From Herbaspirillum chlorophenolicum (GTDB taxonomy: Bacteria > Pseudomonadota > Gammaproteobacteria > Burkholderiales > Burkholderiaceae_D): a stretch of DNA of 64,000 nucleotides. Where the stretch lies: NCBI RefSeq assembly GCF_001189955.1, contig NZ_LFLT01000002.1, forward strand, positions 62,001 to 126,000, in the 5' to 3' direction. Made by a program: the position numbers and the translations under genes. Shown one piece after another: positions 55,166 through 63,104 of this stretch (position 1 is the stretch's first letter; every line of letters begins with the position of its first letter). A model generated the notes under the pieces. It was given only the letters and a program-made list of their open reading frames with translations. It had not been told where the DNA came from and searched no databases.

Positions 55166-55516
55166 ATGTCTGTACAACGTCTTCATGTCGGAAAGCGCCT
55201 TTCCGAAGTTGCCATCCATAACGGCACCGTTTATCTGGCCGGCCAGATCGCCGAAGACACCGCCCAGAATATCGAAGGGCAGACCCGCGAAGTGCTGGGC
55301 CACATCGATCGCCTGCTGGCTGAAGCCGGCAGCGACAAGAGCAAGATCCTGTCGTGCCAGATCTTCCTCGCCGATGTGAAGGACTTCGCCGGTATGAATG
55401 CGGTGTGGGATGAGTGGGTTGCGCAAGGCAATGCGCCGCCGCGCGCCACCGTTGAATCCAAACTGGCCCGTCCCGAACTGCTGGTGGAAATCATCATCGT
55501 CGCAGCCCAGAAGTAA
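55166..55516 (+). CDS. RidA family protein
   Basis: The 116 residues have the RidA/YjgF pattern: NGTVYLAGQIAED, a helical EGQTREVLGHIDRLLAEAGSD, and the substrate-binding Arg in PPRATVESKLARPELLVEI. Canonical RidA hydrolyses reactive enamine/imine intermediates. This member lacks the usual N-terminal RidA signature and is closer to the YoaB-like subgroup, so the activity is less certain. It lies directly before relA (six bases). Confidence 0.88.
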   Translation: MSVQRLHVGKRLSEVAIHNGTVYLAGQIAEDTAQNIEGQTREVLGHIDRLLAEAGSDKSKILSCQIFLADVKDFAGMNAVWDEWVAQGNAPPRATVESKLARPELLVEIIIVAAQK

Positions 55517-55522
55517 GCAGCC

Positions 55523-57775
55523 ATGGTTTCAGTTGCAACCATACAGGGCGAAGGCCTGGCGGCGATCACCGCCGGTTTGGGGGCGGACGATGCTGCGCGC
55601 GTGGAAAAGGCGCTGGCCGAGGTCGAGCCCTTGTATGCAGACAGGCAGATCCTGTCAGGCCAAAACGCGCTGCAGTTCGTGTTCTCGGTCGCCTCGGTGC
55701 TGACCGCCCTGAACGCGGACGCGCAGACGCGCATTGCCGGACTGCTGTTTGAGGCGCAGATGCTGCATCCAGAACTGGATGAAAAGTGGGAAGATCGCTT
55801 CGGCAAGGAAATTACCGACCTGGTCGGCGGCGTGCGCCAACTGATGCGCTTCCACAGCCTGACTTTCCAGCCGCCGCAGCAGGAAGTCCTGCGCGGGAAG
55901 AATGCAGCACAGCAGGCGGCCGCCCAAGTCGAGACGCTGCGCAAGATGCTGCTGGCGATGGCTTCCGACATGCGTGCCGTGCTGGTGCGGCTGGCCTCCC
56001 GCGTGGCAACTTTGCGCTATTTTGCCGAGATCAAGCAGGAAAACGAAGTCAGCCGCCAATATGCGCGCGAAACCTTCGATCTTTATGCGCCATTGGCCAA
56101 CCGTCTTGGCATCTGGCAGCTCAAGTGGGAGCTGGAAGACTTGTCTTTCCGCTTTCTAGAACCGGCCACCTACAAGCGCATCGCCAAGATGCTGGAAGAG
56201 AAGCGGCTTGAGCGCGAACAGTTTGTGGCCAATGCGATTACCCGTTTGCGCTCGGAGCTCGCCTCGCTGGATATCAAGGCCGAAGTCAGCGGCAGGCCCA
56301 AGCACATCTACAGTATCTGGAACAAGATGCGCGGCAAAGCGATCGACTTTTCCGAGCTTTACGATGTGCGCGCATTCCGGGTGATCGTCGACGATGTCAA
56401 GACTTGCTATACGGTGCTGGGCATCGTGCACGATATCTGGACGCCGATTCCCGAGGAGTTCGACGACTATATTTCCCGCCCCAAGCAGAACGGCTACCAG
56501 TCTTTGCACACGGTTGTGGTAGCCGAAGACGGCCGGGCGCTGGAAGTGCAGATCCGTACGCATGAGATGCACCATTTCGCCGAATACGGCGTGGCGGCGC
56601 ATTGGCGTTACAAGGAAAGCGGCGGTTCAAATTTCGCCGCGCAAAAGTACGATGAAAAAATTGCGTGGCTGCGCCAGTTGCTGGCCTGGAAATCGGAGGT
56701 TACCGACGCCGTCGTGGATCAGGATGAAGTGCGCCGCGACTGGGTGGAGAAGCTCAAGGCGACCACCCTGGACGAGCGCATCTATGTGCTGACGCCGCAG
56801 GCGCGGGTGATCGAGTTGCCCAACGGCGCCACCCCGATTGATTTCGCTTACCACTTGCATAGCGATGTCGGCCATCGTTGCCGCGGCGCGCGGGTGGATG
56901 GCGTGATGGTGCCGCTGAATACGCCCTTGAAGAATGGGCAGACGGTGGAAATCATTACCGTCAAGAGCGGCCCGGGCGTCGGGCCGTCGCGCGATTGGCT
57001 GAGTTCAGGGTATGCGGCGAGCTCGCGCACCCGCTCCAAGGTGCGTGCCTGGTTCAATGCGATCGAGCAGCAAGAGACCTTGTCGGTGGGGCGTGGCCTG
57101 CTGGAAAAGACCTTGCAGCGAGAGGGCAAGACGGCGGTCAACTTGGAAGAGCTGGCCCAGAAGCTGGGCTTCGCCAAGGTGGATGACCTGTGCCTGTCGC
57201 TGGGCAAGGATGAGTTCAGTCTGCGCCACGTCGAGCAGGCGCTGCACGATGCCGAGGCCAAGAAGCCGGAGATCGACGACGAGGCCGCGATCACGCGCAA
57301 GAGTCGTGCATCGAGCATCGTGCAGGGCGCCAAGTCCGGCGTGCTGGTAGTCGGTACCGATGGCTTGCTGACCCAGCTGGCGCGCTGCTGCAAGCCGGCG
57401 CCGCCGGATCCGATCGCCGGTTTCGTCACGCGCGGCAAAGGCGTGTCGATCCATCGCGTGAGCTGCAAGAACTTCGCCGAGATGAGTTCCCATGCGCCTG
57501 AGCGTGTGATCCAGACGACCTGGGGGGCGCCGGCCAAGGATACGGTCTATCCGGTCGATATCTTTGTACTGGCCAATGACAGGCAGGGTTTGCTGCGCGA
57601 TATCTCCGATATCTTCTTGCGCGACAAAATCAATGTGATCGGTGTGAGCACGCAGAGCGCGCGAGGCCATGCACGCATGGCCTTTACCGCTGAAATCGCT
57701 TCGACCGAGCAGTTGCAGAAGGCCCTGACGGTGATTCGCGAGGTAAAGGGCGTCATTGAGGTGAAGCGGCAATAG
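55523..57775 (+). CDS. relA: GTP pyrophosphokinase RelA
   Basis: It makes (p)ppGpp on stalled ribosomes. The 750 residues have a degenerate N-terminal HD region (GLLFEAQMLHPELDEKW lacks the HD hydrolase motif), a synthetase domain with RPKHIYSIWNKM and EFDDYISRPKQNGYQSLHTVV with EFDD at 312-315 (the RelA rather than SpoT type of this motif), a TGS domain (RIYVLTPQARVIELPNGAT), and a C-terminal ACT domain. Missing HD residues and the EFDD motif argue for RelA over bifunctional SpoT. Confidence 0.94.
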   Translation: MVSVATIQGEGLAAITAGLGADDAARVEKALAEVEPLYADRQILSGQNALQFVFSVASVLTALNADAQTRIAGLLFEAQMLHPELDEKWEDRFGKEITDLVGGVRQLMRFHSLTFQPPQQEVLRGKNAAQQAAAQVETLRKMLLAMASDMRAVLVRLASRVATLRYFAEIKQENEVSRQYARETFDLYAPLANRLGIWQLKWELEDLSFRFLEPATYKRIAKMLEEKRLEREQFVANAITRLRSELASLDIKAEVSGRPKHIYSIWNKMRGKAIDFSELYDVRAFRVIVDDVKTCYTVLGIVHDIWTPIPEEFDDYISRPKQNGYQSLHTVVVAEDGRALEVQIRTHEMHHFAEYGVAAHWRYKESGGSNFAAQKYDEKIAWLRQLLAWKSEVTDAVVDQDEVRRDWVEKLKATTLDERIYVLTPQARVIELPNGATPIDFAYHLHSDVGHRCRGARVDGVMVPLNTPLKNGQTVEIITVKSGPGVGPSRDWLSSGYAASSRTRSKVRAWFNAIEQQETLSVGRGLLEKTLQREGKTAVNLEELAQKLGFAKVDDLCLSLGKDEFSLRHVEQALHDAEAKKPEIDDEAAITRKSRASSIVQGAKSGVLVVGTDGLLTQLARCCKPAPPDPIAGFVTRGKGVSIHRVSCKNFAEMSSHAPERVIQTTWGAPAKDTVYPVDIFVLANDRQGLLRDISDIFLRDKINVIGVSTQSARGHARMAFTAEIASTEQLQKALTVIREVKGVIEVKRQ

Positions 57776-57796
57776 ATGGTGCAGGGAAGTGACTGT

Positions 57797-57829
57797 GGAA
57801 CTGCCGGCGGCATGAGCGCCGGCAGTTCC
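57797..57829 (+). terminator. Strong hairpin after relA
   Basis: GGAACTGCCGGCG and CGCCGGCAGTTCC are perfect 13-bp arms around a 7-base loop. There is no T run, so termination is likely but not certain. Confidence 0.55.
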
Positions 57830-57894
57830 AGTGTTGTGATGCGGGAGGCATTGGCCGTATGAGAAAAATATTTCAGGTTTTTTCTTTTACCCCT

Positions 57895-57922
57895 TTGCAA
57901 AATTTAAAAAGCCCCCTATAAT
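57895..57922 (+). promoter_or_regulatory. Promoter of tRNA-Val
   Basis: TTGCAA (57895-57900) and the perfect TATAAT (57917-57922) are 16 bases apart, with the tRNA starting 14 bases later. Confidence 0.8.
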
Positions 57923-57936
57923 CTCGCTTCTTCGTT

Positions 57937-58013
57937 AGGCGCGTAGCTCAGCTGGTTAGAGCACTACCTTGACATGGTAGGGGTCGTTGGTTCGAGTCCA
58001 ATCGTGCCTACCA
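57937..58013 (+). tRNA. tRNA-Val(GAC)
   Basis: This is a 77-nt cloverleaf with acceptor AGGCGCG/CGTGCCT (one G-U pair) and encoded ACCA. The anticodon loop TTGACAT gives anticodon GAC. Confidence 0.96.
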
Positions 58014-58057
58014 ATTCTTCTGATGGTTCGGTTGAGTTGGGTAGCGAAGTCAAACTG

Positions 58058-58088
58058 AAATGGAAGCGCATTCGCAGCTTCCATTTTT
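58058..58088 (+). terminator. Terminator after tRNA-Val
   Basis: AAATGGAAGC and GCTTCCATTT form a perfect 10-bp stem with a 9-base loop, followed by further T residues. Confidence 0.8.
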
Positions 58089-58379
58089 GTTTTCTGCCCT
58101 TCGTTTTTTACTTTCCCTTGATTTTTAATTCAGTGCGTATTTTTTCGTTACGTTAGGCACGATGTCGGGCGTGGAAAAAATGTACGAACGGGCTTGGTAT
58201 TGGCCCGCACATGAAATTTATTTTCGTTTAGGGTGCTCGCAGTCAATGGTCGCGTAATTATTCGTGATTAAAATTTTGCTGTGTTGCGGAAACTTTTTTA
58301 AAATGTTTTAAACTGAGAGTCGAATTTTTTCTATTTCCCTCTCTCCAAGCTCTATCTTTATACAGGCGTTCGATTACCT
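58089..58379. promoter_or_regulatory. A/T-rich upstream region of cheY
   Basis: This is 290 bases with no gene and clearly higher A/T content than the surroundings. It contains the perfect palindrome TTTAAAA-TG-TTTTAAA (58297-58312) about 70 bases before cheY. No convincing sigma-28 flagellar promoter was found, and no clean sigma-70 pair. Confidence 0.4.
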
Positions 58380-58787
58380 ATGGCAGCAGATGACCAGTAT
58401 TTCCTCGTGGTTGATGACTTTTCGACAATGCGGCGTATCGTTAGCGGCTTGCTGAAGGAGTTGGAGTACAACAAGATTGTCGAGGCGGATGACGGCTCTT
58501 CGGCCATGAAGGTGCTGGAGGCGGGCGCCTTGCCGGTGACTTTTGTGCTTACCGACTGGAACATGCCGGTAATGGATGGCCTGACGTTGCTCAAGAAGAT
58601 TCGTTCGACGCCATCCCTGAGCCATTTGCCGGTGCTGATGATTACGGCGGAGGCCAAGAAGGAAAATATCGTCGAGGCTGCGCAGTCGGGGGCGGACGGT
58701 TATATCGTCAAGCCTTTTAATGCCGCGACCTTGAAAGAAAAGATCGAAAAGATCCTGGCGCGGCGCGCCAATCTGGAAAAGGCGTAA
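58380..58787 (+). CDS. cheY: Chemotaxis response regulator CheY
   Basis: The 135-residue single receiver domain has [12 protein letters not shown], phosphorylation site Asp59 in [11 protein letters not shown], Thr89 in LMITAEA, and Lys111 in [24 protein letters not shown] and ENI-type segments match CheY, which binds FliM of the flagellar switch, rather than generic receivers. It is monocistronic, with a terminator just after it, and away from any che or fli operon in the window. Confidence 0.92.
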   Translation: MAADDQYFLVVDDFSTMRRIVSGLLKELEYNKIVEADDGSSAMKVLEAGALPVTFVLTDWNMPVMDGLTLLKKIRSTPSLSHLPVLMITAEAKKENIVEAAQSGADGYIVKPFNAATLKEKIEKILARRANLEKA

Positions 58788-58806
58788 GCGCTCTTCCGCG
58801 GAATAT

Positions 58807-58838
58807 AAAACGGCATCCTGGTGGATGCCGTTTTCATT
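58807..58838 (+). terminator. Intrinsic terminator after cheY
   Basis: AAAACGGCATCC, loop TGGT and GGATGCCGTTTT form a perfect 12-bp stem. Confidence 0.85.
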
Positions 58839-58873
58839 TGTGCGCTTGTCCGGTATGCGATGCGGGAAGGGCG

Positions 58874-59065
58874 TTAATCCTGCTTGAGCCCGAAATAGGG
58901 CAGGATGTCGCCGCGTGTCCATGATTTGATTTCATCGCCGTTCAGCAGTACCCGGTATTCCAGGTGGCGCACTCCATCGCCCAGTTCCACCGTGCGGCTC
59001 TGTAACGTGTATTCGACGTTATTGATGACGGTCAGGTGTTCGATGCAATTGTGTTCGTCTGGCAT
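58874..59065 (-). CDS. Small conserved-looking protein of unknown function
   Basis: The 63-residue protein (PDEHNCIEHLTVINNVEYTL, then SRTVELGDGVRHLEYRVLL, ending GDILPYFGLKQD) has beta-strand-like alternation, no signal peptide and no recognised domain. The ATG at 59065 has GGAGA eight bases upstream; an ATG at 59080 has no ribosome site. It is convergent with cheY, sharing the terminator region. I do not recognise the family. Confidence 0.6.
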   Translation of the reverse strand: MPDEHNCIEHLTVINNVEYTLQSRTVELGDGVRHLEYRVLLNGDEIKSWTRGDILPYFGLKQD

Positions 59066-59080
59066 GATGCGATTCTCCAT

Positions 59081-59420
59081 AATCTATCTAAATCCTAGCA
59101 TGGGAGTGGGGATAAATTGATGACCGTTGTGTGTTAAAAAACGCATTTGCAACTGTAAGCGGCGAAGATTCTTGCGTGATCGTCCTGTTGAGCTGGTTGT
59201 AATCGATAGTTGATATTTGTCGTTACTCTACGTACTTATGAGTGAAGTTGTTTTTATATCATTAATATTGCCTGGTGGTGAAAAGAAGATCCAGTAAAGC
59301 CGATAAATTAATTTGTTATAATTTCGGCTTGCGCACGCTTGATGTTGTTTTCAAAAGATGACAATGCGGCATTGCAATGGATTCACCACATTCTGTAAGA
59401 GCGAGAAAGGCAAACCGGTT
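59081..59420. promoter_or_regulatory. thrS upstream region with extended -10 promoter
   Basis: This is 340 bases with no gene other than the small leader that follows. It is unusually A/T-rich. TGTTATAAT (59314-59322) is an extended -10 element with no clear -35 box, which predicts a transcript start near 59329 and a leader of about 250 bases before thrS. Confidence 0.55.
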
Positions 59421-59462
59421 ATGACACCGCGAACTACCACCGAGTTTTTTGCGCGACGCTAG
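59421..59462 (+). CDS. Putative Thr-rich leader peptide of thrS
   Basis: The 13-codon frame reads [13 protein letters not shown], with four Thr codons (ACA, ACT, ACC, ACC), three of them consecutive, and stops at 59460-59462. AGAAAGG lies about ten bases upstream. It ends just before a terminator hairpin and 118 bases before thrS, threonyl-tRNA synthetase. That is the arrangement of an attenuation leader, where ribosomes stall for lack of charged tRNA-Thr. Translation is not proven. Confidence 0.6.
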   Translation: MTPRTTTEFFARR

Positions 59463-59484
59463 TCGGGTTCTTTTTCGTTTTCTG

Positions 59485-59513
59485 AAAAAGCGCGGCTGGT
59501 CCGCGTTTTTTTT
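59485..59513 (+). terminator. Attenuator terminator upstream of thrS
   Basis: AAAAAGCGCGG, loop CTGGT and CCGCGTTTTTT form an 11-bp stem including a G-U pair, followed by a T run (eight in all after the GC core). A competing hairpin CTTTTTC/GAAAAAG (59470-59476 with 59484-59490) uses the left base of the stem. Confidence 0.8.
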
Positions 59514-59580
59514 CGTCCGTCATTTCGACATCAATACCCAAATCAGGCAAGGCAGCATGGCTGCCGACATGGAGTGCAAA

Positions 59581-61488
59581 ATGGTTTCAGTTCGTCTTCC
59601 CGATGGTTCACAACGCCAATTCGACGGTCCGGTAACAGTGGCGCAGGTCGCCGCCAATATCGGCGCCGGCTTGGCCAAGGCCGCGCTGGCCGGCCGTATC
59701 GACGGCAAGCTGGTCGACACCTCGTACCTGATCGACAAGGATTCCGACCTGGCTATCGTGACCGACAAGGATGCGGATGGCCTGGAGGTGATCCGCCATT
59801 CAACCGCCCACTTGCTGGCCTACGCGGTCAAGGAACTGTTTCCCGATGCGCAGGTGACCATCGGCCCGGTGATCGACAATGGTTTCTACTACGACTTTTC
59901 GTACAAGCGCCCCTTTACTCCGGACGACCTTGAGGCGATCGAAAAGAAGATGGCCGAACTGGCCAAGAAGGATGAGCCGGTGACCCGCAAGGTGTTGCCG
60001 CGCGACGAGGCGGTGGCTTACTTCAAGTCGATCGGCGAAGACTACAAGGCCGAAATCATTGCTTCGATTCCACAAAATGAGGATGTGTCGCTGTACACCG
60101 AGGGCGGCTTCACTGACTTGTGCCGCGGACCGCACGTGCCCTCTACCGGCAAGCTCAAGGTATTCAAGCTGATGAAGCTGGCTGGCGCCTACTGGCGCGG
60201 CGACTCCAACAACGAGATGCTGCAGCGTGTCTACGGCACTGCCTGGGCCAAGAAGGAAGACCAGGAGGCCTACCTGCACATGCTGGAAGAGGCTGAAAAG
60301 CGCGACCACCGCAAACTCGGCCGCGCGCTGGACCTGTTCCACTTCCAGGACGAAGCGCCTGGCCTGATCTTCTGGCATCCCAAGGGATGGTCGATCTGGC
60401 AGCAAGTCGAGCAATACATGCGCCGGGTCTACCAGGATAGCGGCTATCAAGAGGTGAAGGCGCCGCAGATCCTGGACCGTTCGCTGTGGGAAAAGACCGG
60501 CCACTGGGATAACTACCGCGAAAACATGTTTACGACCGAGTCGGAAAACCGCGCTTACGCGTTGAAGCCGATGAATTGCCCGGGCCATATCCAGATCTTC
60601 AACTCCGGCCTGCACAGCTACCGCGACCTGCCGCTGCGCTACGGCGAATTCGGGCAATGCCACCGCAACGAGCCTTCCGGTGCGTTGCACGGCATGATGC
60701 GCGTGCGCGGTTTTACCCAGGATGACGGCCACATCTTCTGTACCGAAGACCAGGTGCAGGAAGAGGTTGCGGCCTTCAACAAGGTGGTGCGCGAGGTTTA
60801 TGACAACTTCGGCTTCAAGGATGTGGCGGTCAAGCTGGCCCTGCGCCCGGAAAAGCGCATCGGCGCGGAAGAGGTCTGGGACAAGGCTGAGAACGCGCTG
60901 CGCGAAGCCATCCGTGCATCCGGCTCGGAATGGGAAGAGCTGCCGGGCGAGGGGGCTTTCTACGGCCCCAAGATCGAATACCACTTGAAGGATTCGATCG
61001 GCCGTTCCTGGCAGTGCGGCACCATGCAGGTCGATTTCTCGATGCCGGCGCGCCTGGGCGCGGAATATGTCACGGAAGACAACGGCCGCAAGGTGCCGGT
61101 CATGCTGCACCGGGCGATCGTCGGTTCGCTGGAGCGTTTCATCGCGATCCTGATTGAAAACCACGCCGGCGCCATGCCGCTGTGGCTTGCTCCTGTGCAA
61201 GTTGTCATCCTGAATATTTCCGACGCGCAAGCCGATTACGTGAAGAACGTTGCACAAACGCTGAAAAAACAAGGGTTTAGGGTTGAGACCGATTTGCGTA
61301 ACGAAAAGATTACCTATAAAATACGGCAGCATTCTATTCAGAAGCCGCCCTATATCTTGGTTGTCGGCGATAAAGAACGGGATGCAAACACAGTGGCCGT
61401 GCGTGCGCGGGGCAATGTCGATCTGGGCGTAATGTCCATCGACACCTTGGTGGAGCGCCTCAAGACTGAGGTGGAAGCCAAAGCCTGA
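59581..61488 (+). CDS. thrS: Threonyl-tRNA synthetase
   Basis: The ATG at 59581 gives 635 residues beginning [19 protein letters not shown], aligned with E. coli ThrRS (642). Domains in order: TGS (1-60), editing domain with [11 protein letters not shown] and [10 protein letters not shown], class II catalytic core with motif 2 [15 protein letters not shown], zinc ligand Cys in [10 protein letters not shown], and motif 3 [11 protein letters not shown], then the anticodon-binding domain ([18 protein letters not shown]). In-frame starts back to 59449 lie inside the leader and terminator and are rejected. It is the first gene of the thrS-infC-rpmI-rplT-pheS row. Confidence 0.97.
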   Translation: MVSVRLPDGSQRQFDGPVTVAQVAANIGAGLAKAALAGRIDGKLVDTSYLIDKDSDLAIVTDKDADGLEVIRHSTAHLLAYAVKELFPDAQVTIGPVIDNGFYYDFSYKRPFTPDDLEAIEKKMAELAKKDEPVTRKVLPRDEAVAYFKSIGEDYKAEIIASIPQNEDVSLYTEGGFTDLCRGPHVPSTGKLKVFKLMKLAGAYWRGDSNNEMLQRVYGTAWAKKEDQEAYLHMLEEAEKRDHRKLGRALDLFHFQDEAPGLIFWHPKGWSIWQQVEQYMRRVYQDSGYQEVKAPQILDRSLWEKTGHWDNYRENMFTTESENRAYALKPMNCPGHIQIFNSGLHSYRDLPLRYGEFGQCHRNEPSGALHGMMRVRGFTQDDGHIFCTEDQVQEEVAAFNKVVREVYDNFGFKDVAVKLALRPEKRIGAEEVWDKAENALREAIRASGSEWEELPGEGAFYGPKIEYHLKDSIGRSWQCGTMQVDFSMPARLGAEYVTEDNGRKVPVMLHRAIVGSLERFIAILIENHAGAMPLWLAPVQVVILNISDAQADYVKNVAQTLKKQGFRVETDLRNEKITYKIRQHSIQKPPYILVVGDKERDANTVAVRARGNVDLGVMSIDTLVERLKTEVEAKA

Positions 61489-61569
61489 TCAGTCGATCGG
61501 AGGAAGCGAATGCTTCCTTCTCAGCGCAAGAGCACGGCTTAATTTATTGGTTTTTAAAAGGAAACTGCA

Positions 61570-62091
61570 ATAGCTACTGACAAGTCGCATCGCCTGAATC
61601 GCGAAATCACTGCGCCGGAAGTGCGCTTATCGGGTGTCAATAACGAGCCGCTGGGCATCGTCAGTCTGGCCGAAGCCATTCGGCTGTCTGAAGAGGCGGA
61701 AGTGGACCTGGTTGAGATTGCGCCAACTGCACAGCCCCCGGTTTGCCGCCTGATGGATTATGGCAAGTTCAAGTACCAGGAGCAGAAGAAGGCCCACGAA
61801 GCCAAGCTCAAGCAGAAGGTCATCCAGGTCAAGGAAGTCAAGTTCCGCCCGGGTACCGATGATGGCGATTACAACATCAAGCTGCGCAACTTGACCAAGT
61901 TCCTGGATGAAGGCGATAAAACCAAGATCACGCTGCGTTTCCGCGGTCGTGAGATGGCGCACCAGGAAATCGGTATGCGTATGCTGGAGCGCTTGAAGGC
62001 AGACCTGGAGCCCTACGGCCAGGTCGAGCAGTTTCCCAAGATGGAAGGCCGCCAGATGATCATGGTGCTGGCGCCCAAGAAAAAGAAGTAA
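61570..62091 (+). CDS. infC: Translation initiation factor IF-3, AUA start codon
   Basis: It binds the 30S subunit and checks the start codon. The conserved N-terminus [19 protein letters not shown] is encoded upstream of the first ATG/GTG candidate. It begins at ATA (61570) with AAGGAAA at the proper distance, giving 173 residues. The rest includes [22 protein letters not shown] and [19 protein letters not shown], both IF-3 signatures. AUU is the start codon in E. coli infC and allows autoregulation. AUA would serve the same purpose. A later start at 61621 would delete the conserved N-terminal helix. Confidence 0.93.
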   Translation: MATDKSHRLNREITAPEVRLSGVNNEPLGIVSLAEAIRLSEEAEVDLVEIAPTAQPPVCRLMDYGKFKYQEQKKAHEAKLKQKVIQVKEVKFRPGTDDGDYNIKLRNLTKFLDEGDKTKITLRFRGREMAHQEIGMRMLERLKADLEPYGQVEQFPKMEGRQMIMVLAPKKKK

Positions 62092-62206
62092 GTCGAAGTT
62101 TGCCGTATCCGGATGGCGTCTCCCGATGCCGTCTGCGCTGTGAAAGCAGTGAAGTGTAGGGCCGACAAAGGATTTGCCGGCCGCAGTCAAATGCGGTGGG
62201 CAAAAG

Positions 62207-62319
62207 CAGCGGAGGGTGAAATACCCGCCGCTGTCAAATAAGTGAGAGCAGGCATCAAAGAGCAGCGAGCATTGCTGCCACCTGCAATCATCAAAAAATG
62301 GAGCTGTCCGGAAGGACAG
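62207..62319 (+). promoter_or_regulatory. Structured leader of rpmI-rplT, possible L20 operator
   Basis: The 235-base gap between infC and rpmI contains the hairpin AGCGG-AGGGT/ACCC-CCGCT (about 62207-62232). Directly before rpmI there is CTGTCC, loop GGAA, GGACAG (62304-62319). The second hairpin includes the AAGGA ribosome site of rpmI. In E. coli and Bacillus L20 represses this operon by binding its leader RNA. The same is inferred here. Confidence 0.45.
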
Positions 62320-62326
62320 AGTTGCT

Positions 62327-62524
62327 ATGCCTAAGATGAAAACGAAGAGCAGCGCGAAGAAGCGTTTTCGCGTGCGCCCAGGCGGCACCGTCAAGCGCGG
62401 TCAAGCCTTCAAGCGTCACATTCTGACCAAGAAGACCACCAAGAACAAACGCCAATTGCGCGGTGCAGTGGGAGTCCATGAGACTAACCTGACATCGGTT
62501 CGCGCAATGCTGCCGTTCGCTTAA
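62327..62524 (+). CDS. rpmI: 50S ribosomal protein L35
   Basis: The 65-residue basic protein begins [19 protein letters not shown] and contains [20 protein letters not shown], the L35 signature. It lies between infC and rplT in the universal order. The ribosome site AAGGA lies in a small hairpin just upstream. Confidence 0.97.
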   Translation: MPKMKTKSSAKKRFRVRPGGTVKRGQAFKRHILTKKTTKNKRQLRGAVGVHETNLTSVRAMLPFA

Positions 62525-62549
62525 CCTCACACTCAATTAAGGAGCTACT

Positions 62550-62912
62550 ATGCCTAGAGTCAAACGTGGGGTAACAGCGCGTGCCCGTCACAAGAAAGTC
62601 CTCGCCCTCGCCAAGGGTTACCGCGGTCGCCGCAAAAACGTCTACCGTATCGCCAAGCAAGCAGTCATGCGCGCTGGTCAATACGCGTACCGTGACCGCC
62701 GTAACAAGAAGCGCGTGTTCCGTGCCCTGTGGATCGCCCGTATCAACGCCGCTGCCCGTCAGCATGGCGTGACCTACAGCGTGTTCATGAACGGCCTGAA
62801 GCGCGCTTCGATCGAGCTGGACCGCAAGGTTCTGGCCGACATGGCTGTCACCGACAAGGCTGCTTTTGCTGCCATCGTCAACCAGGTGAAGGCCAACATC
62901 GCTGCCGCCTGA
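62550..62912 (+). CDS. rplT: 50S ribosomal protein L20
   Basis: The 120 residues begin [20 protein letters not shown] and contain [20 protein letters not shown] and [14 protein letters not shown], all L20 signatures. It binds 23S rRNA early in assembly and in several bacteria represses its own operon. TTAAGGAGCT precedes the ATG. Confidence 0.98.
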   Translation: MPRVKRGVTARARHKKVLALAKGYRGRRKNVYRIAKQAVMRAGQYAYRDRRNKKRVFRALWIARINAAARQHGVTYSVFMNGLKRASIELDRKVLADMAVTDKAAFAAIVNQVKANIAAA

Positions 62913-63032
62913 TCGTCAGCGTGTTGATGCGGTTGCCGACCGCTGAATGGTTCAACGCCTAAAGTAGTACAGCAGTCGGCGCTGCAAAATCCTGCGGGGC
63001 AAAGGTGTAATACCGATGCCCCGTATGTTTTT

Positions 63033-63062
63033 GATCCACCGATTTGTGGATCTTCTTCTTTT
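63033..63062 (+). terminator. Intrinsic terminator/attenuator before pheS
   Basis: GATCCAC, loop CGATTT and GTGGATC form a perfect 7-bp stem followed by TTCTTCTTTT. A second hairpin, CGGGGCA/TGCCCCG (62996-63023), lies directly upstream. In E. coli pheST is attenuated at this place. Confidence 0.7.
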
Positions 63063-63104
63063 CGACTTCGTCGTCGGATTTTCGATTGGAGCGAGACTTA
63101 CCGC

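Noticed and set aside
61621-62091. Shortened infC starting at 61621
   Set aside because: It would delete the conserved [16 protein letters not shown] region that is encoded in frame upstream from the ATA codon.
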